A DNA stretch of 64,000 bases, taken from Aphanomyces cochlioides (lineage: Eukaryota > Oomycota > Saprolegniomycetes > Saprolegniales > Verrucalvaceae). Below are positions 21,298 through 33,363 of the stretch, piece after piece; the stretch's first letter is position 1, and each line of letters starts with the position of its first letter. Where the stretch lies: assembly GCA_019828595.1 (NCBI GenBank), contig JAHQRK010000005.1, positions 1,860,001 to 1,924,000 on the forward strand, written 5' to 3'. A model generated the notes under the pieces. The model was given only the letters and a program-made list of their open reading frames with translations. It did no database searches and was not told the DNA's origin. A program made the position numbers and the translations under genes.

Positions 21298-22891
21298 GAG
21301 GGTGAGAATGGAGCTGGTGTGTGAATAGCAGCTCCAATACCAACGACCACTTGTGAGGTGCAAGTTTGAGGACTTCGAATGGCAGAGCGTTGGGACCTGG
21401 CGCTGAGTTCGAACTGCTGTGTCGAATAGCATGATAGAACTCGTTGGCGCGCAAGGGAGCCGACAGCTCTTTCTGGGCTTGCTCTGGCAGTTGCTTGTGT
21501 CGAGTCAATGGGGTCAGAAATGACGACACTTCGTCTCCAGATCGCTGCACCTCGGGAGCTGCAAACAAGTCCTTGTAGTAGTCGACCAGGACGTCAGACA
21601 TGCCTTGTTGATTGGAGACAACATTTCCATTGACATCCACCAACTCTTTGAAGACTGTCTTCTTCAAGGGGGTAGGGACAGGAGACATGAAGTGGAACTT
21701 GGACGAGCGCTCTGCTTTGTACAAGTGAAGTTGGAACGCCTGGTCTTGACGAAACTGCTTGTCTCGATCTTGCAGCTCGTGAATTTGCTTTTGAAGGTCT
21801 CGCACTCGATCCACCAGCACTGCATCTTGACGCATGTTGGGGACTTGCAAAAGCGAAGCGATCTCCACAGCTAACTTCTTCAACGGCAGACGTTGTTTCT
21901 CCAATCGTTGAGAATGGAATTCTTTGAGTTGGGAGCGGATATCATTGACCAGCATGTCGTAGGCCTTGGAGATATTGTGGAATGTTGGAGACTTGTCCAA
22001 AAATCGATCCAGACATCCATGAACAATCTCGGCCGCTCGTGGTAGACGAAGTAGCCAAGTTGGAGCTTTCCATGATCCAGAGCCATGGCGCAATGTTTGA
22101 CGCTTTGTGATGATACGACAAGCCACGTGGTCAGCCTGTGGAACGTGTGGCATGTGCGTCGCCTTCCAATGACGAAGACCCGCCAAGGTGGACGAACAAA
22201 AGATGTAGTCAAGTCGGTTGGTGAGTGTGGGACTTGTGAAGGTTCTTGCCACGGGGTTTTGACGGCGAAACAGATCCACCAGAGACAAACTGTGCATCCA
22301 TTGTTCCAGTTGAAGGGTGCCGGCCATGGTGGAGGTACTGGGTCTCAACGAATCCAAATCTTTGTTGAGAGTGCAGTTGAAATCTCCTCCAACAATGTGG
22401 AGCGCATGTGGAGGAAAGTCGCGTGGCAATTCTTCGAAGTAACTTGCTCGTTCTTGGAAGGCTGCCGGCGCATAGATATTGTGGAGAACGACTGTCAGTG
22501 GACCCAGAGTACATCGCACTTGTAGATAACGACCACGAAGCACTGGGTTGTCATGAGGGACTTGAGTGGCGTTCTTCAAAGGAGAGTGAGGATGTATCAA
22601 CGTAGCCAGACCTCCAGTGGCTGGCGACGTGAATACTTCAGGGTAAATAGGCTCTTCAAAGAACAAAGAGCCTTCGTGGTTTGTGATGCGTTGCCAATGG
22701 AACGCAACACGGTCGTGGAGACTTGGCGTGCGGAAACGGGTTTCTTGGATAAAGGAAACGTCGTGAACACTTGATAGTTTGTCGAGGATGTACCGATGAC
22801 TGTTGGAGAAGCCATTGGTGTTGAGGGAGATGATTTGTGGGTCCCAGTCCACGAGTTCAGTTGGGACATCGGAGAAGTTGTTGTCACTCAT
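21298..22891 (-). pseudogene. LINE ORF2 N-terminal fragment (F)
   Basis: ORF2 codons 1-531 with ATG at 22891, covering the whole endonuclease and the linker. It is cut before the first reverse transcriptase motif. Residue 2 is Ser instead of Ile, and Gln147 is Glu (QERASYF). The endonuclease residues Glu50, Asp170, Asn172 and His255 are kept. The reading frame runs on into the antisense of copy E's leader, giving a chimeric 593-codon frame without biological meaning. The ORF1 end of the same fragment is at 22970-23022. Confidence 0.88.
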
Positions 22892-22969
22892 CACGAGTAC
22901 AGATGAAAATGAGTAGAATGGAGGGGTCAGAGGGGAGGTTGAAATGGATTGAAGCAGGGGATAGAAGCC

Positions 22970-23022
22970 TTAGAGTTGATCGTCCTCCAAATCGAGGGGA
23001 TCAATTTCGTCGGCGTTCATGG
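22970..23022 (-). pseudogene. LINE ORF1 C-terminal remnant (F)
   Basis: The last 17 codons plus stop of ORF1 (DPLDLEDDQL end), cut by the 3' end of copy G at codon 997. Confidence 0.85.
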
Positions 23023-23168
23023 TTAAATGAGTTGTATTAACCTTATTTTTGAGCAAAGGCCCTAATGACTTACTAATTTGCCTCGTACTGTATAAATAGA
23101 ACTTGGAAAACAGAATATGGCAAAGTGGTCATTGAACAGGAGATGAAGTGAGTGAGCCGTCAGCTCTC

Positions 23169-26100
23169 TCATGAAACGACACTGTCAGGAATGGTGTGTT
23201 GACGTAACCAGGGGTCCGAAGATAGATGCTTGAGCACATTGAATACCTTGGTGTATCCCTTCTTGAGAGGGAGATCAACCAGGAGCTGTTGTAGATGTAG
23301 CTTGATCAAAGAGGCAGCATGAATGGCAACTTCCATCGGACTCTTCGCTGTGAGGTCGGGTCGAAAGGTGCGATCGGCACGTTGGAGCCATATTTGATAA
23401 TACACGCAGGCTCGGACAATCGGCCAGATCTTCAGATAGCCACGGATGTAGTATCCATCGGACGGCTTGGGCGTCTCGTAGAACATTTCCAGACACGTGG
23501 ACGGAAAGGAACACTCGAGCAGTCGCTGGATTGTCTTGAAGGAATACCAAACAGATTGACCATATCCACAAGAGAACAAGAAATGCTCGTACGTCTCATT
23601 GACACGACAGAAGACACACGTCGGCTTGGGGTCTTGGTACTGAAACAGATATTGCATGGCGTTGGCGCGGAGAAGGGTCTTGAAAATGAACTCTCCATAT
23701 CGAGGGAGAATGTGGTCGGGTTGGAGGAAGGCGGCAAGTTGGGTAAGGCGCTTGGGGTCTTCGTAAAAGTTGGATGGCAGGTTGAGATGCTTGGTAGGAA
23801 GAATGGACGAGCTGATAGCTGGAGAAGCTCTGATCTTAGCCGATTTCGAAGTCGCAAGCGCCAACAAGATCGGACTCGAGTCAGGGTGTATCATCCAGTG
23901 CCATTCCATCCATTCAGAGCTTGGCGTCGGCAAGTGGAACACGGGAGCATCCTCTTCAGAAACAATCTCAAACAATCGTGATAACTTGGTCACCAAGATT
24001 GAGATCCATTGTTTCGTTGGAGGGACAAAATTGGCTTGGCGGCAGGCACGGTTGATTTTGTCGAACAAGATCGAAGCTGGCCAAACTCGCTGACACGGAG
24101 TCAACAAATGCGACAACTTCGTGATGTGAAGCGAAGCCAATACATTGGCTTGGTCTTGCGTCGATGTAGAGCACTGATCGTATAGGTCTTCGAGTCCAGG
24201 CAGATACGAGTTGTGCCAAAGGGGAACATCCAAAGATGAGATGTGATTTGGACAGCCGTACGGAGTCCAGCGAGATTCAAACCAGCTACTCAATAAGGCT
24301 TTCCACATTGGAGTGATATTGGGATTCTTGTACAGTTGTCTGATGAATGCAGAAGAGCCATTTGCCAAGAGGAGATCTCGGGGGGAACCCCATGGATGAA
24401 AAGCCTTCTCGAGGAGAGTATAGCCCGGCGTAATCCAGGCGGACATGGCAGACTTGCGGGGTGGGGTGGTGATGGCTTGAATGCATCTGATCATGACAGA
24501 GCGGTTGTGTTGTTGCCATAAAGCAAGTGCATGGTGCAGGCCTAAGCCACCGGACTTCTTCGGCATGAATAGGATCTCCTTTTTGATCAAACGGAGGCCA
24601 TGGACAGAGGAGGATGGGTTGATTTCTTCACCATGCATAAATTGAAGCATGGCCTTGTCGATCTTTTTGGCCAGGTCTTTGTCGGCAGGGACAAAAGCCA
24701 GTTGGTACCATAACACAGGCAGACATATGCTGTGCAGGATAGTGACTTTTCCAGCCATGGTTCGAGCCTTGTAGAGCCACAAAGACAAGCGAGCCACAAA
24801 CTTCTCAAACACGTAATTGAAACGTGCCAATGGAGAAAGATTGGGCGCAACCAAGATACCAAGAGCCTTCACGGGACTGTCGGAAGTAACTTGTAGTGAG
24901 GCAAGGTTCCCATTCAACTGGCTGTAGGTCAGAATTTGGGTCTTGTCTACGTTGAGTCGGAAACCAGACTTGTCGCAAAAGGTTTGAACCAATGCAAGCT
25001 GCCGGTGGAGGCACGTCTCATTTGCAGCATAGAGTTGCGAGTCGTCGGCAAAGTAACTCCCAGTGTGGTAGCGATCCCCACACTTGATGCCATAGTTGGA
25101 GTGTTGCCGTAGGAGTTGGCACATCGGTTCCAAAGCGATCACAAACAGAAGTGGCGACAGTGGATCACCTTGCAACACACCGCGTGAGATGTGAACTGGC
25201 TTGGACAAGAAGCCGTTCACCAAGATGCGAGACTTGCGGCCCGAGTACAGTACGCGAACCATGTCAACAAAGGTTTCGGGAAAGCCATAGTGACGGAGGA
25301 CGCGGAGCAAGTACGCGTGGTCCACGCGATCAAAAGCTTTCTCAAAGTCAAGCAGTGCCACCATCGAGGACGGACTGTGTAGTTTGATGTGGTGCAGCAT
25401 GTCATCCAGTCGTGCAATATTGGTTTGGATATTGCTTCGACGGATAAAGCCTTGCTGGTCCGGGTGGATGATGTGTCGAATGTGGCGCTGGAGTCGATAA
25501 GCCAGAATACTCGTCAGGATTTTCACATCCGTGTTGAGTAGGCTAATGGGCCGATAGTTCTTGGCCTGTGACTTGGGGCCTTTCTTGTGCAGCAACACCA
25601 GCGTACTGACAAGTTGCATGGGAGTCAAGCGAGGGTGAGAATGGAGCTGGTGTGTGAATAGCAGCTCCAATACCAACGACCACTTGTGAGGTGCAAGTTT
25701 GAGGACTTCGAATGGCAGAGCGTTGGGACCTGGCGCTGAGTTCGAACTGCTGTGTCGAATAGCATGATAGAACTCGTTGGCGCGCAAGGGAGCCGACAGC
25801 TCTTTCTGGGCTTGCTCTGGCAGTTGCTTGTGTCGAGTCAATGGGGTCAGAAATGACGACACTTCGTCTCCAGATCGCTGCACCTCGGGAGCTGCAAACA
25901 AGTCCTTGTAGTAGTCGACCAGGACGTCAGACATGCCTTGTTGATTGGAGACAACATTTCCATTGACAGCCACCAACTCTTTGAAGACTGTCTTCTTCAA
26001 GGGGGTAGGGACAGGGGACATGAAATGGAACTTGGACGAGCGCTCTGCTTTGTACAAGTGAAGTTGGAACGCCTGGTCTTGACGAAACTGCTTGTCTCGA

Positions 26101-27223
26101 TCTTGCAGCTCGTGAATTTGCTTTTGAAGGTCTCGCACTCGATCCACCAGCACTGCATCTTGACGCATGTTGGGGACTTGCAAAAGCAAAGCGATCTCGA
26201 CAGCTAACTTCTTCAACGGCAGACGTTGTTTCTCCAATCGTTGAGAATGGAATTCTTTGAGTTGGGAGCGGATATCATTGACCAGTATGTCGTAGGCCTT
26301 GGAGATATTGTGGAATGTTGGAGACTTGTCCAAAAATCGATCCAGACATCCATGAACAATCTCGGCCGCTCGTGGTAGACGAAGTAGCCAAGTTGGAGCT
26401 TTCCATGATCCAGAGCCATGGCGCAATGTTTGACGCTTTGAGATGATACGACAAGCCACGTGGTCAGCCTGTGGAACGTGTGGCATGTCGTCGCCTTCCA
26501 ATGACGAAGACCCGCCAAGGTGGACGAACAAAATATGTAGTCGAGTCGGTTGGTGAGTGTGGGACTTGTGAAGGTTCTTGCCACGGGGTTTTGACGGCGA
26601 AACAGATCCACCAGAGACAAACTGTGCATCCATTGTTCCAGTTGAAGGGTGCCGGCCATGGTGGAGGTACTGGGTCTCAACGAATCCAAATCTTTGTTGA
26701 GAGTGCAGTTGAAATCGCCTCCAACAATGTGGAGCGCATGTGGAGGAAAGTCGCGTGGCAATTCTTCGAAGTAACTTGCTCGTTGTTGGAAGGCTGCCGG
26801 CGCATAGATATTGTGGAGAACGACTGTCAGTGGACCCAGAGTACATCGCACTTGTAGATAACGACCACGAAGCACTGGGTTGTCATGAGGGACTTGAGTG
26901 GCGTTCTTCAAAGGAGAGTGAGGATGTATCAACGTAGCCAGACCTCCAGTGGCTGGCGACGTGGATACTTCAGGGTAAATAGGCTCTTCAAAGAACAAAG
27001 AGCCTTCGTGGTTTGTGATGCGTTGCCAATGGAACGCAACACGGTCGTGGAGACTTGGCGTGCGGAAACGGGTTTCTTGGATAAAGGAAACGTCGTGAAC
27101 ACTTGATAGTTTGTCGAGGATGTACCGATGACTGTTGGAGAAGCCATTGGTGTTGAGGGAGATGATTTGTGGGTCCCAGTCCACGAGTTCAGTTGGGACA
27201 TCGGAGAAGTTGTTGTCAATCAT
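23169..27223 (-). pseudogene. LINE ORF2, frameshifted in the endonuclease (copy G)
   Basis: ORF2 from ATG 27223 to stop 23169, 4055 nt. One base is missing at about 26488 (GGCATGTCGTCG where others read GGCATGTGCGTCG), just before the last endonuclease motif (Asp254-His255). The N-terminal frame therefore ends in about 95 aberrant codons, and the rest lies in another frame up to the stop. RT motifs and the CCHC motif are intact downstream. The stop-codon hairpin has one broken pair here. Other changes include Val to Ala before NGNVV (codon 419 region). Confidence 0.9.
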
Positions 27224-27301
27224 CACGAGTACAGATGAAAATGAGTAGAATGGAGGGGTGAGAGGGGAGGTTGAAATGGATTGAAGCAGGGGATAGAAGC
27301 C

Positions 27302-30300
27302 TTAGAGTTGATCGTCCTCCAAATCGAGGGGATCAATTTCGTCGGCGTTCATGGAGTGGTGAGCTTTGCTGCAGAGCTCGTCGATGTGGTAATTGTTGGT
27401 GATGCTTTTGAGCATCGAGATGGCCGACAAGACGGGAGCCGGCAAAGTGAACTTCTCGAGATTGTCGCTGAAGTTTTTGATCAAAGCAAACAGCGACCAG
27501 TCCGTCAAGCAGTTGGTGTCAGGCAATCTTGTTGCTTCTTGGTTCAATAGAACAGTCAGTGCCTCCGAGTTTGTGTAGAGGTCTGGGGCCCGATTTGAGA
27601 GGAATAAGTCAATCGTAGCAAGTGCAAAGAGGATGCGCTTGATCTCTGGTATGTCCGTGGTCAATTCTTCCAAGATTTCTGACGGGTGAATCTTGTATTG
27701 AGCCATGAAGTTGACGTGATGTTTGTAGTTGTGAGGCTTGCCTTGAGCTTTTAACAAAGCCATCTTGCGCTCAATAGTCTTGGTTGCAACAAGTGACTGA
27801 AACAAACTGAGGTCTTCATCTTGTGCGTACATAGCATGTGCAACGAGCTGAGGATCATCTCGCAAAATGCGTTGACATTCGGTGATACTGCCTTCGACTT
27901 TCTTATCTCGAATGATCTTCTTCGCCAATTCGAGGTGGGCTGCAGCAGACTTGTTAAGTCGTTGTTTCTTCGCTTTGCCTTTGGTCTTTTTCGGGCGTGG
28001 CGCACTTGAATCTTCCAATACAATTCGAGGCACTGCAAAGTCTTCAAACGAGAGTTCCACGTCGTCTTCTTCGAGGATATGAAAACGGTTGGATGTCGGC
28101 AGGGGATCCAAACGTGGGGACGAAGGCAAAGTACGTTTTGGAGCTGGTCCAGACCGGTAGCCCGTTACCAATTGAAGGTCCAGCGAGTTCTTGGGCTGCT
28201 CACTTGGTGGAGCAAGAGCGGGCGATTCGTTGGTAGACATTTCCACATCTTCTTGTTGTTTGTCTTGTCCATTGTTGTTAGGGGGATCGCTGTCACCAGA
28301 CATATCGACATCAGAGCCATGAGAAGGAGCTGTTGGCTGTGGTTGTTCATCTTGACCATCTTCAGAGGCCTCAGTTGAGTCGGCCTTGCCTTCCGCATTT
28401 GTTCCAGGGTCTTGATCATGATCGTCTCCATCATGTTCAGGTTCTTTTTCTCCTGACGGAGGAGATTTTGCCGCTGCCTTGGCCGCTTTTGCCTTCGCTT
28501 TTTCAGCCTTGGCCTCTGCACGTCGTGAAACAATCGACGGAGGCAATGTCTTGTTCAGAGCAGCGATCTTGTGCTGAAACACGACGACAAAAGGCTGACC
28601 CGACGGATCCGTAATGGTGATTTCGCGTAGTGCGTCGCCGGATTTTGGCACCAGCACTGCAGGAGGCGCAGACGACTTGAAAATGACTCTCAAATGCGGC
28701 GACTTGATGTTCTGACCAGCAGTAGGGTTGAATGCTGCTATCACTGACTTGGTCAATGCAGCCATTTTCTTGACAATTGCCTTGGCCATCGAAGGGTGAC
28801 TGACCTTGTTGAACGTAACGTAGTAGTTGTTGCCATAACGCGAGTACTTGGGAACCAGGAAGTCTTTGCCACCAAGTCGAAACGTTGTGCCTCCCATTTC
28901 CACGCACGTAGACAAGTTGTAACTTGAGATCACAATGGTCTGTGGGTTCTTCTTGTGGATCAAAATGTTCGGAAATTTGGAGCCCCATAACGAACCAGGA
29001 TTTTCCTTGACAAATTGATCGCAGATGACTTTTTCGGACCAGTCCTTGTAGGCTTCGCCCAACTTGACTGTGAGCTCGTACACTTGGGACTGGGGGGTGA
29101 GCAAAATGTTTTCAATGAAGGCGTCCATGTCACCAGAGTCTTTGTAGAATGCGTCCGCCATGGCCTCGCATCGCGCAATATCGTCATCGGCAATAGCATG
29201 AGCACCAGTGTTGCGATGTTTCGCGCCTTTGGGGGCATTGCCTTGCTTGGAATCTTTCTTGGACGAAGCTGAATCCTTGCCGGGAGTCTTTTGCGTCCAT
29301 GGATTGGCCTTTTCAGCGTTTTGTTGCTCTTGATCGCCTTGTATTTTGTCTGCCGCGGTAGGAGGATCAACAGCGCCATTTCCTTGAGCAACGGATTTGT
29401 CGACAATGTCTTGATTTGACTGGTCATTGTCATTGTTTGTCGATTGTTCCTCTTGAATAACTTCTCCAGGAGTATCACACGGCTTCGCTTGGCCGTTAAT
29501 GTCGCCTGACCCATCAACCTCAGAGTGAATTTGAGTATTTCCCTCGTCGGTCAAGGCTTCGGTTTCAGTAGAATCCTTCCCCTCGGCGTTTCCAGAGACC
29601 ATATCCACGTCCTCTTGAGATTTTTCTTCTTCCTCTCCCGTTCTAGGAGGCTCAGCACAGGGGGCGACGCGGTTGGTGGCTGCTGGCTCAGTCCCATTGG
29701 TCACGAGAAAGGCCGGGGCCAGACCCCCAGTGACAGGGGTAGAAGGGGAATCCATGCCATCCCCGCAGCACGGTGACTGGGGTACACCATTGCTCCGGCG
29801 AGAACCCAAATCGGGATACCGCCCCCGCCCCTCCGAAGAGGCCCCTGGGGGGAAGTAGACAGAACCGCAGGGTGTGCCCATAGGGGGGGCCCTCGTAGCC
29901 TCTAGGGCTGGCATGGACCCCGTTTTCTCGCCGCCTTCACTGGGGATCGACTCCAATTGGAGTCCAGGGAAGCAGCCACCACAGGCACAAGGCCCCAGTG
30001 GTTCGCCCTCCTGAGTGAGGGCTTCGCTAGACAAGTTAACGACAGTGGTCTGGGGGTCAACCACTGACCCACTGAGGTTGACCCCCCCCTGGAACTCCGG
30101 CGAGTGGAGCACCAGGTGAAGCGCTGGGGGAGCGAGACGCAGATTGGTCTCCAGAGACGCTGTTGGGGTCGAACTCGACCTCCACTTCGGCCCTAGGGTT
30201 AGGTGTAGCGACATTACTCACACCACTCCCGCCATCCTGATTGGACGACGAAAGTGGGTGAGGTGATACAATACCTGGAATGATGGTGACTCCGTGAGTG

Positions 30301-30341
30301 TTGGTCTCACGGAGCTCGGAACAGCTGTTGGCGTTGGACAT
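27302..30341 (-). pseudogene. LINE ORF1 with 8-base homopolymer frameshift (copy G)
   Basis: ORF1 from ATG 30341 to TAA 27302, 3040 nt. The C run at 30082-30089 has eight bases, against seven in intact copies, so the first 85 or so codons are out of frame with the remaining 927. An open frame starting from an internal ATG at 30214 enters the main frame through the shift. The rest of the protein matches copy E. One Glu-to-Lys change lies in the helical C terminus (LIKNFSDNL). Confidence 0.88.
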
Positions 30342-30401
30342 TTTGAGCGCGGCGGCACTTGATAACTTCTTGACTTGAGGGGTACGAGGCAAATTCGGAA
30401 G

Positions 30402-33363
30402 TCAAAGAGTTGGTGGATGTCAATGGAAATGTTGTCTCCAATCAACAAGGCATGTCTGACGTCCTGGTCGACTACTACAAGGACTTGTTTGCAGCTCCCG
30501 AGGTGCAGCGATCTGGAGACGAAGTGTCGTCATTTCTGACCCCATTGACTCGACACAAGCAACTGCCAGAGCAAGCCCAGAAAGAGCTGTCGGCTCCCTT
30601 GCGCGCCAACGAGTTCTATCATGCTATTCGACACAGCAGTTCGAACTCAGCGCCAGGTCCCAACGCTCTGCCATTCGAAGTCCTCAAACTTGCACCTCAC
30701 AAGTGGTCGTTGGTATTGGAGCTGCTATTCACACACCAGCTCCATTCTCACCCTCGCTTGACTCCCATGCAACTTGTCAGTACGCTGGTGTTGCTGCACA
30801 AGAAAGGCCCCAAGTCACAGGCCAAGAACTATCGGCCCATTAGCCTACTCAACACGGATGTGAAAATCCTGACGAGTATTCTGGCTTATCGACTTCAGCG
30901 CCACATTCGACACATCATCCACCCGGACCAGCAAGGCTTTATCCGTCGAAGCAATATCCAAACCAATATTGCACGACTGGATGACATGCTGCACCACATC
31001 AAACTACACAGTCCGTCCTCGATGGTGGCACTGCTTGACTTTGAGAAAGCTTTTGATCGCGTGGACCACGCGTACTTGCTCCGCGTCCTCCGTCACTATG
31101 GCTTTCCCGAAACCTTTGTTGACATGGTTCGCGTACTGTACTCGGGCCGCAAGTCTCGCATCTTGGTGAACGGCTTCTTGTCCAAGCCAGTTCACATCTC
31201 ACGCGGTGTGTTGCAAGGTGATCCACTGTCGCCACTTCTGTTTGTGATCGCTTTGGAACCGATGTGCCAACTCCTACGGCAACACTCCAACTATGGCATC
31301 AAGTGTGGGGATCGCTACCACACTGGGAGTTACTTTGCCGACGACTCGCAACTCTATGCTGCAAATGAGACGTGCCTCCACCGGCAGCTTGCATTGGTTC
31401 AAACCTTTTGCGACAAGTCTGGTTTCCGACTCAACGTAGACAAGACCCAAATTCTGACCTACAGCCAGTTGAATGGGAACCTTGCCTCACTACAAGTTAC
31501 TTCCGACAGTCCCGTGAAGGCTCTTGGTATCTTGGTTGCGCCCAATCTTTCTCCATTGGCACGTTTCAATTACGTGTTTGAGAAGTTTGTGGCTCGCTTG
31601 TCTTTGTGGCTCTACAAGGCTCGAACCATGGCCGGAAAAGTCACTATCCTGCACAGCATATGTCTGCCTGTGTTATGGTACCAACTGGCTTTTGTCCCTG
31701 CCGACAAAGACCTGGCCAAAAAGATCGACAAGGCCATGCTTCAATTTATGCATGGTGAAGAAATCAACCCATCCTCCTCTGTCCATGGCCTCCGTTTGAT
31801 CAAAAAGGAGATCATATTCATGCCGAAGAAGTCCGGTGGCTTAGGCCTGCACCATGCACTTGCTTTATGGCAACAACACAACCGCTCTGTCATGATCAGA
31901 TGCATTCAAGCCATCACCACCCCACCCCGCAAGTCTGCCATGTCCGCCTGGATTACGCCGGGCTATACTCTCCTCGAGAAGGCTTTTCATCCATGGGGTT
32001 CCCCCCGAGATCTCCTCTTGGCAAATGGCTCTTCTGCATTCATCAGACAACTGTACAAGAATCCCAATATCACTCCAATGTGGAAAGCCTTATTGAGTAG
32101 CTGGTTTGAATCCCGCTGGACTCCGTACGGCTGTCCAAATCACATCTCATCTTTGGATGTTCCCCTTTGGCACAACTCGTATCTGCCTGGACTCGAAGAC
32201 CTATACGATCAGTGCTCTACATCGACGCAAGACCAAGCCAATGTATTGGCTTCGCTTCACATCACGAAGTTGTCGCATTTGTTGACTCCGTGTCAGCGAG
32301 TTTGGCCAGCTTCGATCTTGTTCGACAAAATCAACCGTGCCTGCTGCCAAGCCAATTTTGTCCCTCCAACGAAACAATGGATCTCAATCTTGGTGACCAA
32401 GTTATCACGATTGTTTGAGATTGTTTCTGAAGAGGATGCTCCCGTGTTCCACTTGCCGACGCCTAGCTCTGAATGGATGGAATGGCACTGGATAATTCAC
32501 CCTGACTCGAGTCCGATCTTGTTGGCGCTTGCGACTTCGAAATCGGCTAAGATCAGAGCTTCTCCAGCTGCCAGCTCGTCCATTCTTCCTACCAAGCATC
32601 TCAACCTGCCATCCAACTTTTACGAAGACCCCAAGCGCCTTACCCAACTTGCCGCCTTCCTCCAACCCGACCACATTCTCCCTCGATATGGAGAGTTCAT
32701 TTTCAAGACCCTTCTCCGCGCCAACGCCATGCAATATCTGTTTCAGTACCAAGACCCCAAGCCGACGTGTGTCTTCTGTCGTGTCAATGAGACGTACGAG
32801 CATTTCCTGTTCTCTTGTGGATATGGTCAATCTGTTTGGTATTTCTTCAAGACAATCCAGCGACTGCTCGAGTGTTCCTTTCCGTCCACGTGTCTGGAAA
32901 TGTTCTACGAGACGCCCAAGCCGTCCGATGGATACTACATCCGTGGCTATCTGAAGATCTGGCCGATTGTCCGAGCCTGCGTGTATTATCAAATATGGCT
33001 CCAACGTGCCGATCGCACCTTTCGACCCGACCTCACAGCGAAGAGTCCGATGGAAGTTGCCATTCATGCTGCCTCTTTGATCAAGCTACATCTACAACAG
33101 CTCCTGGTTGATCTCCCTCTCAAGAAGGGATACACCAAGGTATTCAATGTGCTCAAGCATCTATCTTCGGACCCCTGGTTACGTCAACACATCATTCCTG
33201 ACAGCGTCGTTTCATGAGTGAGCATGACGGCTCACCACTTCATCTCCTGTTCAATGACCACTTTGCCATATTCTGTTTTCCAAGTTCTATTTATACAGTA
33301 CGAGGCAAATTAGTAAGTCATTAGGGCCTTTGCTCAAAAATAAGGTTAATACAACTCATTTAA
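30402..33363 (+). mobile_element. LINE 3' part H (first tandem unit)
   Basis: Plus-strand element remainder from the target duplication 30402-30416 through ORF2 codons 419-1351 to the 3' end at 33363. It is the same length (2962 bp) as the corresponding part of copy A, but its right flank is ORF1 antisense (CCATCTTG) instead of ORF2 antisense. Confidence 0.93.
30417..33217 (+). pseudogene. LINE ORF2 C-terminal part: reverse transcriptase and CCHC (H)
   Basis: ORF2 codons 419-1351, open to the stop at 33217, lacking the endonuclease because the sequence upstream is the 5' end of copy G. All RT motifs (Y557RPIS, D626, Q685GDPLSP, F725ADD) and the C1203/C1206/H1214/C1219 motif are present. Small changes: Ile for Leu in the KKEIIFMPKK stretch, Cys for Arg in NRACCQANF, and Ile for Met in HWIIHPD. 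The stop-codon hairpin has the ATGACG loop variant. Confidence 0.92.

Larger units (their letters stand above)
21297..23022 (-). mobile_element. LINE fragment F (ORF2 5' part and ORF1 end)
   Basis: Minus-strand fragment between the 5' end of copy E and the 3' end of copy G. It holds ORF2 codons 1-531, the 78-nt spacer and the last 53 nt of ORF1. Copy G is joined at ORF1 codon 997 (native CCACT^CCATG). Base 21297 (T) does not match ORF2 and may be an added base at the junction. Confidence 0.9.
23023..30401 (-). mobile_element. Full-length LINE copy G
   Basis: Minus-strand element, 7379 bp (one base lost in ORF2, one gained in ORF1), with a complete 3' end at 23023 and 5' end at 30401. Its left flank is ORF1 codon 997 of fragment F. 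Its right flank begins with the same TCAAAGAGTTGGTGG that marks the 5' side of copy B. The flanks do not match each other, so copy G is probably a recombinant of two insertions. Its ORF1 half from 27760 onward is also the first unit of the 5.6-kb tandem array. Confidence 0.94.

Noticed and set aside
27882..28082. Short open frames opposite ORF1 (60-146 codons) repeated in each copy
   Set aside because: They recur only because the element recurs. They have no start context or domain, and differ whenever the sense ORF carries silent changes.
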